NCBI GenBank assembly: GCA_958430865.1
Contig: CAUDNR010004334.1
Span: 56,176-120,175 of the forward strand
Origin: Entrophospora sp. SA101
Lineage: Eukaryota; Glomeromycota; Glomeromycetes; Entrophosporales; Entrophosporaceae
Length of the DNA stretch: 64,000 bases
Reading direction: 5' to 3'
The translations under genes were made by a program, and so were the position numbers. Shown one piece after another: positions 23,882-37,565 of the stretch. The stretch's first letter is position 1; the number at the start of each line of letters is the position of its first letter. The notes below the pieces were generated by a model. It was not told where the DNA came from, searched no databases, and saw only the letters and a program-made list of their open reading frames with translations.

Positions 23882-26800
23882 ATAAATAAATAAACAAACT
23901 GGATATGTGTTTCCATTTTTATACCGAAGTCCGCACTCGCATAAATAATCATAATAATAATTCGTAATGATTTGGTAATCAAAAATATTTCAAAATTATG
24001 TAATCATTTTTAACGAATTTCTGGTAAAAAAGTTTGAAAGAAAAACAATAATATGTGTGTAATCGATTAAATTAGGAATGAAAAAGATAATTTAAATTAT
24101 GTAGATTATTTCCTTTTTTATTTTCTTTCTTCCCGAAGATTTTCATCCATTATAATAAGGCTTTGGAAAAATTACATTATTATGATAATGTTCTAAGGAT
24201 GACAAATTATTTATAATATACAATTACATAATTCAATATGATATTCAGATCTACAGTTAGGTGTTAGTTTATTATTAATAGATTTTAGAGGACCCGAACA
24301 ACACTAGTAATAGTAATGTTTAGTAGTAAATCATCTTTTTTCTACCCACTTTTTTGGAAAATTTAATAAATATACACAATTCCAAAAAAAATATGTAACC
24401 TATGTGAAAAAATTTTTTTTTCTTCCTCGCAATTACTTTCAATTGATCTTTTATACTACCTTAATTTAAAAAAGCTGAAATGCTGACCAACTTAATTTTA
24501 ATGAACGCATCTAGCAAATATCACACAATATTTACAAACAGATAAATATACCGTTAGAATTAGATTTTTACGTAAAAACTTATTCTGAGATGTGCAGTCT
24601 TCAGATCTAGCTAGGCACATGACGCTACATATATTATAAATTCTTTGTTTAGTTTTTAGTTTGTAAAAACAAATGCACAATAAACTCATTAAGTATCAGC
24701 ATGTCATGAGACGTAATCGTTCGAATCTTAGTTGCTGTCTTGCAGTGTTTAATGAATAAATAATATCTTTAAGTCGTAATATAATTACATAATTACATAA
24801 TTACATTATCCCCTGTTATAATCTCCAATAATAATGGTTGGAATATACTTTAGTGTGTTAAATAATAATTATTATTATGAAGAGATTGGCATGCTGTTAA
24901 CCATTTAACTGTTAAACAGGCAGTTAAGATTTTGATTTTAATCAGTTAAAATTAACCGGTCAATTTTAGTTGTTAAATAGTCACATGAGACCAATGAGTA
25001 TCTTAACTGTTAATATGTATGATCATGTGACAAATTATATTTCCTTTGTCAATCGATATTCTAAAATAGTGTTGGTACAAATTAATTTAATTATAAAAAA
25101 AAATTTTTTTTTTATAAAAATATTGATTTATTTTCGCAAATGCCGGAAGAAGAGCCACTAAATAAATGTTCCATGATTTCTTTTTGTCTTTTGTTTTTTT
25201 TTCTTGTTCAGTTTCATTGAAACCGGTAATGGCGACATGACAAACATTTTGGAGCTGGTGGCGTTAACAGAGTTATTTAATTTTTTTAGTTCATAGTGAT
25301 TTATAACATTAAATAAATAAATATGCAAATACTGTTATGCAAATATTTATTAATTGACGATAATTTTATTTTAACTATATATGTATAACCAAATGTGGCG
25401 TTTAATGGGTCCTTTAACCGGTAACCGGCTAAAAATATTAACCAACATTAAAAGATACCAAAAATCCATTTTTGGAATAAAGTTAGCAGATTCTATAATA
25501 ACTTTTTTTTCCGTGTAATTATTCAAAACTCGAAAACCACATGGGACATAATTGATCTTTTAAAAGGGAAAAAAGAAAAAAGTCACGTGTAAAAAGAAGT
25601 AGAAAATTTAATATAATATTAATATTTTTTATGAATGTTCCTAATGAATACAAAAAATGTAATGTAATATTATTTCTAGTCATCATTTCATACAGCCTTT
25701 CATCACGGAAGCGGGGAGTTATAAACGTTTTTTTTTTGGAATGACGAGAAAGTTCGTACATATGTCGATTTAATCCATCTAATTCCAAAAATTAGATATG
25801 CAAATATAGCTTTCTTTGGGCTCATTAATGGTGAAAATAAAACTTCACATCTTTTTTTTTAAAAATTATTTTATAATAATTAACATGTAAGTAAAGTACC
25901 ATTTAATTAAAAAAAAATTTTATTTCTTGTACAAAATGATTTTTATTAGCGTTATATTATATTATTATTATTATAGATAGATTACCTTGAATCCCGAATG
26001 CTAAATAGTTCATAGTAATAGTAGCCGTAATTAAATTTAATAGTTTCGGAACACTCATTTTTTTAAATGAATATTTTTGACGATCATAACTTTAATTGAC
26101 ATTGATATTAATATTTAAAAAAGTAAATATTGTCGGATTAAATTTTCACATGTAAAAATTCCATACATATTTTTGTGTCAAAAATTTTAATTGAAGTCTG
26201 TTTTTATTCATTCGTTCGAGAGGAAATACAAAATTTTGCATAGACACACAAATGATATAAATTTTTATTTTATGTTTTATGTTTATTATGTAATTTTGTT
26301 GTGCAATTAACAAATTTAACAAGATGGAGTGTTACGAAAATTTTGACCAGCTCTTTAACCTAAAATAAATAAATTATTTTATATTCATTCACATAAAGAA
26401 AGTCTAGAGAAAACATACTATTATTTTATTATTGATAAATGAACTTTTGCATTTAAATTTTAGAAAATCATTATCTCTCCAATTTTAGATTTTTCACTAA
26501 ACTTTCAAAGAATTCCGTAGAAAAATAGAAAGATTTATTATAATTACATTCCAAGGCTAGATCCTCCCACTTAGTACGTTGAGGAAACTCTGTCTCACAA
26601 AAAAAAAAGTAGATACAGTATATACTAAAGGATACATATAAGCGAACTTTGGCCATGAATTAGACTCAAATCACAACCACTATGCGATGTGTGTGCCAAA
26701 TGAAACTAATTCTGTAATAAATTAGGTTTTATCACAAGTTTTTTTGTTCCTGAGATATATTCGTGAAAATTAAATGGAAAAATATAACATTGCACATATA

Positions 26801-27780
26801 TAAACCATTTAAACGACAATGAGTTGCTCGCAGTAATAAAGGTTTTGCAGTTTATATGTTTTCAACATTTTTAAGATATATCCTTGTCTATATCTTCATC
26901 TTCGCACGGACAAAATTATTCAGAGGAAGACAATGAACATATAATTTGGAGCTGGCTGGTATGATGGCAAAATTTGAGAACCTTTAAAATTTAAAAGGTG
27001 ACACATATTGTAATTTGGTTCCACACTAGATATTATCAAGTACTTTAAACAGTTGAGACCAGGGCTGGAAATAGGATCTGGAAAAAAAAAAACGGAAATT
27101 TCTCCTGAATGCTAAAAATTTTCCGGCAACTCTTTTTTTTTCGGAAGTTTTTAAGGAAAACCAAGATTTTAAAAGTACTATTTTCCAGCCCTGAGCTGAG
27201 ACGCGATAATTACTTGCCATATTAGTATAGATTTTCTCGATTGACCAATAGGATCTTGGTTAAATCGATGTATGTTGTTATTTTTGTAGTTTCTAGTTTG
27301 ACATATTACATACAACGTAGGTAGCATTATTTGTTTGTCAACAAAATTACATATACGCAAGATTTAAATGACGATGAAGTTGTTGGTTTCGAAAATTACC
27401 AAGTTCAAGTGGTGTATTAATCTAAACGAGAATGATGTTATTACAGCCCAAGAAGCATTGATTTGGCTACCTAGTAGCTTTAATAATAATAATGGAGAAA
27501 CCTCAATTCGAGAACGCGGAGACTGAAGCCATAATAATTTTCTTCAGCTTCAATTGGTTGATTAATCGATTTATAATGATAATTATTATAATTATCAGTC
27601 TGTTGATTTCTAAAACTGTATTAAATAATATGTATATATATAAGAATACGCACTTTTAACTATGTATGATCCTTCTTCGCCTTAATTATATCGTATCTGA
27701 GCTCAAAAATATCAACAATAAATATCTCCCACTTTTGTAGTGATTTTACTGAATGTGAAAAGTCAATGCATTTTTTGTAA
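23882..27780. other. Unique spacer between the inverted arms
   Basis: A 3.9 kb single-copy stretch forming the loop of the inverted repeat. It is AT-rich and all open frames are short (longest about 89 codons, 25519-25788 minus), with no recognisable domain. It contains a small MITE (27060-27193) and a region with repeated TTAACCGGT-like words (about 24890-25440). A short open stretch near 27358-27411 beginning DLNDDEVVGFENY looks protein-like but ends in stops and was not identified. Confidence 0.9.
27060..27193. mobile_element. MITE, 134 bp, terminal inverted repeats and target-site duplication
   Basis: The left end CAGGGCTGGAAA is the reverse complement of the right end TTTCCAGCCCTG; the inverted match continues past one extra base. 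The nine bases just outside are AGTTGAGAC on the left and AGCTGAGAC on the right (8 of 9 identical). The CAGGG terminus resembles hAT-type ends, which usually make 8 bp duplications; a 9 bp one could indicate a Mutator-like parent. The interior is A/T-rich with no coding capacity. It lies only in the unique spacer. Confidence 0.75.
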
Positions 27781-30665
27781 GTAGGTTTAAAGGAATATGG
27801 AAATAAGTAAAAAAGGAACGACTTATCTAATCATTTTGTTTTGGTTTATTTGTTTATACCTTGACTATTATTTTGTTCAGCCGTCGGTATTTTTATTATT
27901 TTATCAAATTTCAACCAATCATCGAATTTTCCGAATTTTCATTACTCAACCTTCCTTTTTTATCCTTTGGATTCACATTTATTAGAAAGTGGTTAAGTAA
28001 TTATTTAAATTATTATATTTGTTCTTACTAACTAAAATTTCAAGGCCGACGATCTTGTATGTTGATTTCAAGTATTTACAAGGATCTTGCTATTTCATCG
28101 AAAAAGTTTTTCTGACGTAAACTTACATAATTAGTGTAATGATTGTGTAACTTATGTAAAAATTGTAAAACTTACAAGCCTGCATAAAAAATTCGTTGCG
28201 TATTATGTAAGTTTATGCAATTTCATATGGAACTTACGAGTGTAATAATTACAGCGGATCCGTAATAATTGCGCCCGAAAAAACATTCCTTGATTGTATT
28301 TGGTAGTTGTTGATCAGTAGTAGTGGGACATGTTTACAAGATTTTTTGAAGGTAATATTTTATTATTATTAACTACAACTATTAATTTTTTTATACTAAC
28401 ACCACTAATTCCAAATGAATTATCATCAAGAAAATTTTCAAACGTAACTTCAGAAGAATTGCAAGTTTTACACTAAATTGTTTCGTAATTGTGCAATAAT
28501 TCTTGCCTTCCCTTTCCTTTTACCCTTTAGACCACATACACTCATATATAATTCAATACCCACCTCAGTGCTATTGCACATTTGATTAATTTTCTTTTCA
28601 ATCCTTTTAATCAAACATTTTACTTTAGTAGATAATAAACAACCTCGATTATTTGTATGCTGATTCACAATAAAAATATCACTATAATCTTAAAAATTAA
28701 TAATAATTATAATAAGTAAAATGGTCTTGCCTATTACTTGATGCACAAATTTCGGGTCTTTACGAACATATCTATTTTATCACAGATTCTTCAAGATACA
28801 CTTAAAATTTATAGTGTCAATTAACATAATCTTTAACATAATCTTAATTTTCATTACTACTACAGCATTGGTAAGGAAGATGTGTGATTCTGCAAATTGT
28901 ATTACCAACAACTTTAAAAATTAATCAATATAATTATTAGACACACGGACATATGGGCCTGGTCAACAGAAAAGGACCGTAACGAAAGTGAACTACTATG
29001 TAAAGTAGGTATTAGTATAGTTTCTAAGTAATTAATGTTCTACATGAAGAGTTACATAGAGAGATGGTATTAACTCAAAATTACTTTTTTCACATTATGG
29101 CCCTTGTCTATTATCCAGACCCCATATATTCATTTTTTAAAAAAATTACATTGATTCCTTTCATCTTTTGGTTACTTACGCGAAACTATTATTTTGTAAT
29201 CGTAAGCATTATGTGCGTTAATAATCATAATCATAATCACAATCATAATCATAATCATAATCATAATCATAATCATAATCATAATCATAATCATAATCAT
29301 AATCATAATCATAATCATTTCGCCATAAGTCCATAAATTAACGAAAGAATTGATTATATCTTAATATACGAAATATCTAATAATAAATGCTTACGAATTG
29401 CATGATATCAAAAAGAAAAAAACGCGAGTCCAATACGGACACGAAAAAAAGTAATTATTATTTTTTAACTTATATAATTCTGACAATGATGATAATTATT
29501 GTACAACATCGTTGATTTATGCGCGAACAAGCACTGTAATTACTAACGTAATCGAAATTCTTATTAAATTTTAATTTATAACAAGGATATAAATAAATTT
29601 ATCAAAATAATTTTTTTTCAAATTCATGTTTCTATTTGATCATTAAAAACATCTTTACCATCATCGTTATAAGTAATGATGATAATAACATTGTTTTCTT
29701 ATAACCAATTAACCCGAATCAAATTCCTATCGTTGGACAATTATCGATTTTTTCTTTTTTCACTTCTTGCATTCTTGGTTTACAAGCGGTTTATCTTTAC
29801 TTCCACACTATATGTATTATTTATGAGATTTGGATTGGAAACGAGAAATAAAATGGTTATCAAATTCATGGTAATAATCTCAATATGACCTGTATCTTAC
29901 TCGTATAATGGTAAGATTATTAATTAAACTTTTCCTAATAATAATATAAAGGGAAAAATATGATAAATCTATATTTATTAATCCATTTTTCTTTTTTAAA
30001 AATAACTTTCGGAAAGAAGTATCGCTATCGAAAAAAAGTTTTTTTTTTTAAAATTAGAAAGTAGGAACTTTGTATGTAACGTTCTGGTTCAAATTTAATC
30101 CTGACCAATATGTTTCAGATATAATTAATGGAATGAAAAAGCCATCATAAGGAGCAATTTATAAATTAGGCTAATCAAAAGAATGTAACAAGCGTAAATC
30201 TGAAAAGTGTATACAATTATAGTAGAGTCCTTTTAATACTTGGACATTTTATTCAATAATGTTAAATAAAATCATCTTTTCCATACTATATTTTAGAACG
30301 GATATGTTAAAAATTAAATGAAGGTGGTTTAGATGGATAAGAAGTTATATTTATCATGGAACTTGTAGTGTAGTATTAAAATCGTTAAATGATTCAAGTG
30401 ATCCAGGAAAAACATGTTTGATGAAGTGGTGGTTTTCATTTGAAACATAAATAAGGCAACATATTACTATAAAATCAAAACACCAACACTAAACAGTTGT
30501 TATTGCTATGCTATTAACTATTAAATTCCCAGATAATGGAATTATGCGATTGTTCTAAATTATCAGTTATTTACAAAAAAATCAACATTAAAAGATAGAA
30601 TTACGATCTTTGGGTATTTATGTAACTCATTCATTGTATAATTAATATACATATAAAAGTCTTAA
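27781..30665. other. Gene-free inner part of right arm
   Basis: Mirror of 20997-23881, with the hexanucleotide tract at 29220-29318. No gene seen. Confidence 0.65.
29220..29318. repeat. ATAATC hexanucleotide tandem repeat, mirror copy
   Basis: Reverse complement of 22344-22442 with identical unit number and interruption. Confidence 0.95.
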
Positions 30666-30950
30666 TTCATATTATCGCAAGGAGGTGGTTGTAATATTAC
30701 AGATTTAGGATTATGCGGAGGTGTATCATACGTTACGCCTGAGTTATTTGGTGGCAAAAGAACACAAAAGAAACAGGTGTTTATAGTGTTGAGTGGGATG
30801 TTAACATGGGCAATATTTGCAGGCTGCCCACCATTTGATGATAATAAGTTAATTTTTGATACCAACATTGCCTGCGATGCAGAAGTGTTGGGATGAAGAT
30901 TCATCAAAAAGACCAACTATCGGAAAACTTTTTTTTGTTAAAACAAACTA
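30666..30950 (+). pseudogene. Degraded protein-kinase fragment, mirror copy
   Basis: Identical to 20712-20996 but on the plus strand. The frame ILSQGGGCNITDLGLCGG through CPPFDD runs open to a TGA near 30894, and MQKCWDEDSSKRPTI is read in a different frame just before it. Confidence 0.8.
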
Positions 30951-30994
30951 GATGAAATTCTTAAAAAATAAAAGTTTAAACATGAAATTGATTT

Positions 30995-31032
<38 letters not shown>

Positions 31033-31512
31033 TTAGTAGTAGTAGTAGTAATAATTCACAACATCCAGATGCATATCATATTTATGTTGATTTTAGGTGA
31101 ATTAGTTGAATTATAATTACTTGTAATAATAATAGTAATAATGGAATAAAGGAAGAATGACTGATTAACTGATTGGCAATTAAAGGATAGTCGAATCTTA
31201 AATAAAAGAACAATACATTTTTTTACAAGAAAGAATTTTATATACATTCACCAATTCAGCATTTTGTTAAAATAATTTAACGGTGTAATATTTTATTATA
31301 CATTTTTGGCCACGTAATTTCCCAGCCCAACAAATAAATATACATTTCAAATGCGGCTAGTTCAAATTGCAATTTTTTTTTTAAAAAAATAAATATTCAT
31401 ATATATATATTTTATTTGCTTGATAATTTTTTACAATAAATAAAGTAATTTGATGATTTATATATAATTCTAATATAATAATATAAAAATACAATATTTC
31501 AGAAAATATATG

Positions 31513-33390
31513 TTAATACGACTCATCACGATCTATTTTATCATAATCCAAGTCTTTATAGTTATCATCGCTATCACTATCACTATCTTCATTTTCTTGA
31601 TTACTACCTTTTTTTTCTTGATGATTATTCTTCAGATCATTGCTTTTTGAACTATTTACATTATTGTTGGATAAAGAAGGATTATCGTTACCGTCATTAT
31701 TTTTTGTTGGAATTTTAGCCTTCTTGTCCTGTGGAACAGATGAAGAGATGGAGTTATTACCGTCTTGATTTTCACCATTTTGCTGATCGGTTGATTCGTG
31801 TCTTCCAATAACTTTTTTCAGCATATTGGCTATAATGCCATTATTATTATTATTTTCTGAAGATGCCTTTTTCTCATCCACTTCCAAACTTTCTTCTCCA
31901 TGAGAATTTATAATGGATCGAGAATAAACCTTTGCATAAGTGAGAATTTTACAATCTAAATCATTATTTTTATTATTATCCTTAAGATTTGTTCCAATTA
32001 ACGGGAAGAAACAAATATCCACAACATAATCCTCCAAACAATCATCGTCCCATGTACCTCTCATAAGATCTGGCTTGATTTTTTCGTTACGTTTAAACCA
32101 ATACAATTCAAATCTTGGTTCATTTATCAACAAACGAAACCTGAAAATTCTAACAATATCTTTAATAATATTTTCTGCCATATTTTCCGTGTATCTCCTC
32201 TTATTTACATCCTTGATCAGACGATATTCAGTCATTAATGCGTTGAGTTTTTGTACTGCAGATGATACAAATGGATGTTTGGTTGATTGAAGCTGTTTAT
32301 TGTCGTCACCATTACTGCTATTGCTACTATCATTATTTTCATCATAGATATCAGAGAATCCATGTTCACCCAATAAACCATAAACTTGTTCATGAATTTT
32401 TCTTGCTGTAGTAAATTTATTTTTATTATCTTTAATTAAATGATTACGATGAAATTTACCAAGAATATTTAACAATCCATCTGCGTGATTCATGATTTGT
32501 TTCTCTTGATTGCAAGGATCATTGATGTTATTAAGATATTCATCTGCATATTCGAGAACTTTTTCCAGCACATAACGTTGTAAAACTGATTTCATCAAAA
32601 GTTTGTCTTGAGTTGTTTGGTTTTCAATCTTTAAATTATATTTCTTGAATAATTCTAGAACTTTCTCATTATCAACCACCACGGCACCTTTCAAAGTTGT
32701 TACATATCTCTCAATTCTTTCCTGCAAAGATCTTAAATCATTAGTAAGTTGAACTGGATCATTCCTATCTCCATCTCTCAAATTGTAACATGATGATTCT
32801 GCACTTCGTAAAGCTGATTGATATGATGAAGCTTCTTTTCTTAATTTTTCATTTTTAACTTCCAAGTCTTTATTCAACTTTTCCAATTCTTTAACCATAA
32901 TAGCTTGGTTTTGTTTCTCAATTTCAATCTCGCAAATTTTTTTCTCTGCACGAGTATTAGATTGTTGTAATTTAGTAACTTCGGTACTGGATTTTTCATA
33001 AACAATAGAGAATTCTTTTTTCAAATTATTAATATTTTCGTTGTATTTTGGTATAATTACTTGTTGATATTTGGTTAATTCATTCTGATAAAGTTCTTTT
33101 TCTTGTCTTAATTTCTTAACTTCTTCTTTATATCTTGGTTCAATTTCTCGTTGATAACTGGTAAATTTATTACGATAATGTTCCGTTTCTTTATTTAACC
33201 TGTCGCAGTTTTCTTTTAATTTATTAATCACTTCTTTTAATTTATCAATATACTCGTTATACTCTTCATGTTTTGTTTCAACTGTTTGTCTATATTTAAC
33301 GAATTCAATCTTTTGTTTCTCATTTTCCTCTTTCAACCTTTCATTCTTTTCATTAATTTCATTAAATTGTTTTACCAGTCCGGAATCCAT
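31513..33390 (-). CDS. Coiled-coil protein, 625 aa, mirror copy
   Basis: Encodes the same protein as 18272-20149, residue for residue, on the opposite strand. Confidence 0.75.
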   Translation of the reverse strand: MDSGLVKQFNEINEKNERLKEENEKQKIEFVKYRQTVETKHEEYNEYIDKLKEVINKLKENCDRLNKETEHYRNKFTSYQREIEPRYKEEVKKLRQEKELYQNELTKYQQVIIPKYNENINNLKKEFSIVYEKSSTEVTKLQQSNTRAEKKICEIEIEKQNQAIMVKELEKLNKDLEVKNEKLRKEASSYQSALRSAESSCYNLRDGDRNDPVQLTNDLRSLQERIERYVTTLKGAVVVDNEKVLELFKKYNLKIENQTTQDKLLMKSVLQRYVLEKVLEYADEYLNNINDPCNQEKQIMNHADGLLNILGKFHRNHLIKDNKNKFTTARKIHEQVYGLLGEHGFSDIYDENNDSSNSSNGDDNKQLQSTKHPFVSSAVQKLNALMTEYRLIKDVNKRRYTENMAENIIKDIVRIFRFRLLINEPRFELYWFKRNEKIKPDLMRGTWDDDCLEDYVVDICFFPLIGTNLKDNNKNNDLDCKILTYAKVYSRSIINSHGEESLEVDEKKASSENNNNNGIIANMLKKVIGRHESTDQQNGENQDGNNSISSSVPQDKKAKIPTKNNDGNDNPSLSNNNVNSSKSNDLKNNHQEKKGSNQENEDSDSDSDDNYKDLDYDKIDRDESY

Positions 33391-33814
33391 ATTTTAATTA
33401 TTTATTTCCTTTGATTTATTCACAACTTTATTACTTGACGGAGGAAGAACAAAACAATAAAAGTATATATTTGGTGGGAATATGCTGTCTATTCTTACTT
33501 TATATGCACAATGGTATTTCATTTTTTTTAATCAATTTCACAGATTTAAATGGTTACATTAACAGCAGGTCAATTCATTTATATTTTTTGGATAACTAAA
33601 TATGGATACTAATCGTCTTTAAATTTTTTTTTATTGTCTAATACTAATTTTTTGGAAAAAAAAAGAGATATTGAAAAAAGAAACGAAAAAAATTTATGTA
33701 TAATTAATGGATATGAATTAAAAAATTGTTTCTAATTCAAAAAAAAAAAAATGCATGTAAAATTATATATATGAATAAATTATTAAAAAAAATATTAAAA
33801 ATGTTCATTTTTTT

Positions 33815-35927
33815 TTATAATTCTCCATGTGTTGGTAATTCATCCTCGTCACTGGTTGTTGGTTGTTCATCTGATGAATACAATTTGCTTGTAATTGGAT
33901 TTACAATAGCCTGTAGTTCATTTATTTTTTCTTCGAGATCTTCTTTAGTAGCAGAACTTGAAAATTCCTCAAGCCAATCAATAGTTTTCTTAATCGCATC
34001 TTTGATGGTTTTCTTATCTTCTTCACTGATTTTCTTTCCAAGTTCACTATCGCTATCTTCTATTTGACTTTTGGTTGTATAAACATAATTTTCAAGTTGG
34101 TTTTTTATTTCAATTCTTTCTTTTTGTATTTTATCTTCTTCAGCAAATTGTTCAGCTTCTTCAACCATTCGTTCAATATCTTCTTTTGAAAGACGTCCTT
34201 TATCATTTGTAATTGTTATAGATTCTGACTTTCCTGTACCTTTATCAGCTGCAGAGACTTTCATGATACCATTGGCATCAATTTCAAAAGTAACTTCAAT
34301 TTGAGGTACACCACGTGGTGCTGGTGGAATTCCTGTTAATTCAAACTTACCAAGTAAGTTATTATCTTTTGTCATGGAACGTTCACCTTCAAACACTTGA
34401 ATCAATACAACTGGTTGATTATCGGCCGCAGTTGAAAATATTTGTGATTTTTTGGTTGGAATGACAGTATTACGAGGAATCAATTTTGTCATAACTCCAC
34501 CGGTTGTTTCAATTCCAAGAGTCAAGGGACAAACATCTACTAATAAGAGATCTTCAACATTTTCAGCACCAGAAAGAATGCCACCTTGAACAGCTGCACC
34601 GTATGCAACAGCTTCATCAGGGTTAATATTTTTTGAGGCTTTTTTACCATTAAAGAATTCCTCGAGAAGTTGTTGAACTTTGGGAATACGTGTAGAACCA
34701 CCGACCAAAACAATATCATGAACAGCCGATTTTTCAACATTTGCATCCTTCATGACTTTTTCAACAGGTTTTATTGTTTTACGGAAAAGATCATTATTCA
34801 ATTCTTCAAATTTTGCACGAGTCAATGTTTCAGAGAAATCCTTGCCATCAAAAAACGATTCAATCTCAATACGAGTTGACATTTGAGATGATAATGTACG
34901 TTTGGCCTTTTCAACTTCGCGCTTTAATTTACCCATTGCTTTCAAATCTTTTGTGACATCAACCTTATTTTTCTTTTTATATAATTTTACAAAATGTTCG
35001 ATTACTCTATTATCAAAATCTTCACCACCCAAATGAGTATCACCAGCGGTTGCCAAAACTTCAAACACACCATCATCAATTGACAATAATGAAACATCAA
35101 AAGTACCACCACCAAGATCATAGACAAGAATTTGACGTTCACCTTTCGATCTATCAAGTCCATATGCTATTGCAGCAGCTGTTGGTTCATTTACAATACG
35201 CATGACATTAAGTCCTGCTATAACACCAGCATCTTTTGTTGCTTGACGTTGAGCATCATTGAAATAAGCTGGGACTGTGACAACAGCATGAGTAACTTTT
35301 TTACCCAGATACGACTCTGCAATTTCTTTCATTTTACCCAATATCATGGCAGAAATTTCTTCGGGTGTAAAAAGTTTATCTTCGCCTTTAACTTTAACAG
35401 AAATAACAGGTTTGCCATCTTTATCTATGACTTTGAATGGGAAATGTTTGAGATCGTTTTGAACATCTTTATCGGAAAATCTTCTTCCTATTAAACGTTT
35501 TACATCAAATATGGTGTTTTCAGGATTATTTGCAGCTTGATTTTTAGCTGCATCACCAACTAAACGTTCATCGTCAGTAAAAGCCACAAAAGAAGGCGTG
35601 ATACGATGTCCTTGGTCATTGGCTAATATTTCAACCCTTCCGTTCAAGTGTACACCAACGCAAGAATATGTTGTTCCCAAATCAATCCCAATAACTAAAT
35701 TATTTATTTGTAAATGATAATGATAATTAATGATTTAAATTTGATAAAAATATATATAAATATATAATCAACATGAAAAAACACATCAATTATATTTTAA
35801 AATAATAAATACCTGTACCAACATCCTCTGTTGCTGTTGTGTCTTCGGCCGGTACTAATGATATAGGTATTATGACTAGTATTAAACATAACAGTGATAC
35901 TAATTTGAAGAAGGTAGATTTCTTCAT
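33815..35927 (-). CDS. KAR2: ER Hsp70 chaperone BiP/Kar2, mirror copy
   Basis: Same two-exon gene as 15735-17847 (exon 1 35927-35813, exon 2 35694-33815), including the HGEL C-terminus and the upstream TATA box at 36047-36056. A second identical BiP gene would double its dosage if the duplication is real. Confidence 0.95.
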
Positions 35928-36521
35928 ATTTATTAATATTATATTATTTCGTTTTTGTTATGTATTTATGTATATAATATGTGTGTAAATAAATCTTTTT
36001 ATTGAAATTGTTTTTAAAAAAATATGTGTTGATTTTTTGAGAGAGCCTTTTATATATCAAAAATAAATATTTGTATTTAGTGAAATGATCAGTGTTGGCA
36101 AAAGTTGATTGGATGAAATTGAATGTATAAAAATCGCACGTATTGCGTGGCAGTTCTTAATTTATTATTGTACACAAAATTTTTGACAAATTAATTTTCA
36201 ATTCGTGTTTCTTTCGCATTTACAGACAGACACAGCTATTTTTACTATTGCATTGGTCGGTCGAAGTTGCATGGCGTCATACAAATGGATCAACAAAATC
36301 TAATTAATTGAATGGCAGTAAAATATTATGATGTGGCTGCTTTTTTTTTTTGTGGCATTTCCTTTATGTTCTGATTATGTATTTTATCTCATTTAATGTA
36401 TATATATTAATATATATAAAAATAAAATTTTTTTTCTTCAGGATTCATGTAGCCGTTCACAAAAGGATCGGCAAATTCATCAATATTAATTTAATAGTAA
36501 TAGGATATTGGGAAGGAAAAT

Positions 36522-36981
36522 TTTATGATAACCATTTTTCATCATTGGTAATTTGTTACCTTCAAAAATCTCTGTACTGAGATTATTACACTATACTTAT
36601 ATTAGTCTTGCTATATTCAAAATGAGAATATTACCATTTCGAAAAATGTAATTTTTATTATACCCATTGCAATATGATAATTTTTGATCATGATTTTTTC
36701 ATCATTGATATTTCTTACCCTCAAAAAATCTCCTATATATAACGATAAACTAGAGACATTACACCATGATATATTCAAAATTAGAACAATATCTCTCTTT
36801 TTCATGGATTAGTAATTTCGAAAAACGAGATTTTATTACACCTGGTAATTTTCGATCATGATTTTTTTCGCCATTGGTATTTAAAATATTTCTGTACCGA
36901 CCAACTTGAGATATTATGCTATAATATGTTCAAAAACGGGGTAACATATCTCTTTTTTGGACTGGTAGCATTTCGAAAATG
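36522..36981. repeat. Diverged 155-180 bp tandem repeats, mirror copy
   Basis: Reverse complement of 14681-15140. Confidence 0.65.
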
Positions 36982-37130
36982 TGATTTTTTATTTTCTTTT
37001 TTGCTTTAAAAAAAAATAACTTATTGATCGACATTATGTGTTGTGACACCCAATGCCCATATTAATATTATATGAATATTCTAAAATTAAAATAAATAAA
37101 TAATATATTTACAAATCTAAAAAAATTAAA

Positions 37131-37406
37131 ATGTCCATTGCAAAATATACTACACTTGAAGAATGAATAATAGAAAAATTATTGAATGTATTTTGATAGA
37201 TTCCTGAAAAGGAGATTCAGGATTTCGATTTTTGAATTTATAGCAAAAATAAAATTTTTAAATCTTACACCTCTCGCACACCTTAAACTCAGTCTACTTC
37301 TAGTTCTTCTTCTACTAGCACAACTTCTTCTTCTTCAAAAGGTTCAGCAAAAGCTCGCACAACAAAAAATCTAAATACATCGCCTAATAAAAAAAAAGAA
37401 AAATAA
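37131..37406 (+). pseudogene. Possible degraded small gene, mirror copy
   Basis: Reverse complement of 14256-14531; ATG at 37131, Ser/Thr-rich tail ending KNLNTSPNKKKEK before the stop at 37404-37406. Confidence 0.25.
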
Positions 37407-37565
37407 TTATTAATTAATTATTTCACGTAAAACTATTATTTCAATTATTTTGTATAAATAAACATTATTAAATGCAAAATATTTTTTCTTCTCTATTCTT
37501 TTGTTTTCACAAATACATTTATACTATTATTATTTTACATTTTTTTTTTCACTATTGGAATAGAA

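Noticed and set aside
24681..24745. GTTCGAATCTTAG resembling a tRNA T-arm
   Set aside because: No acceptor stem, D-arm or anticodon arm can be folded around it.
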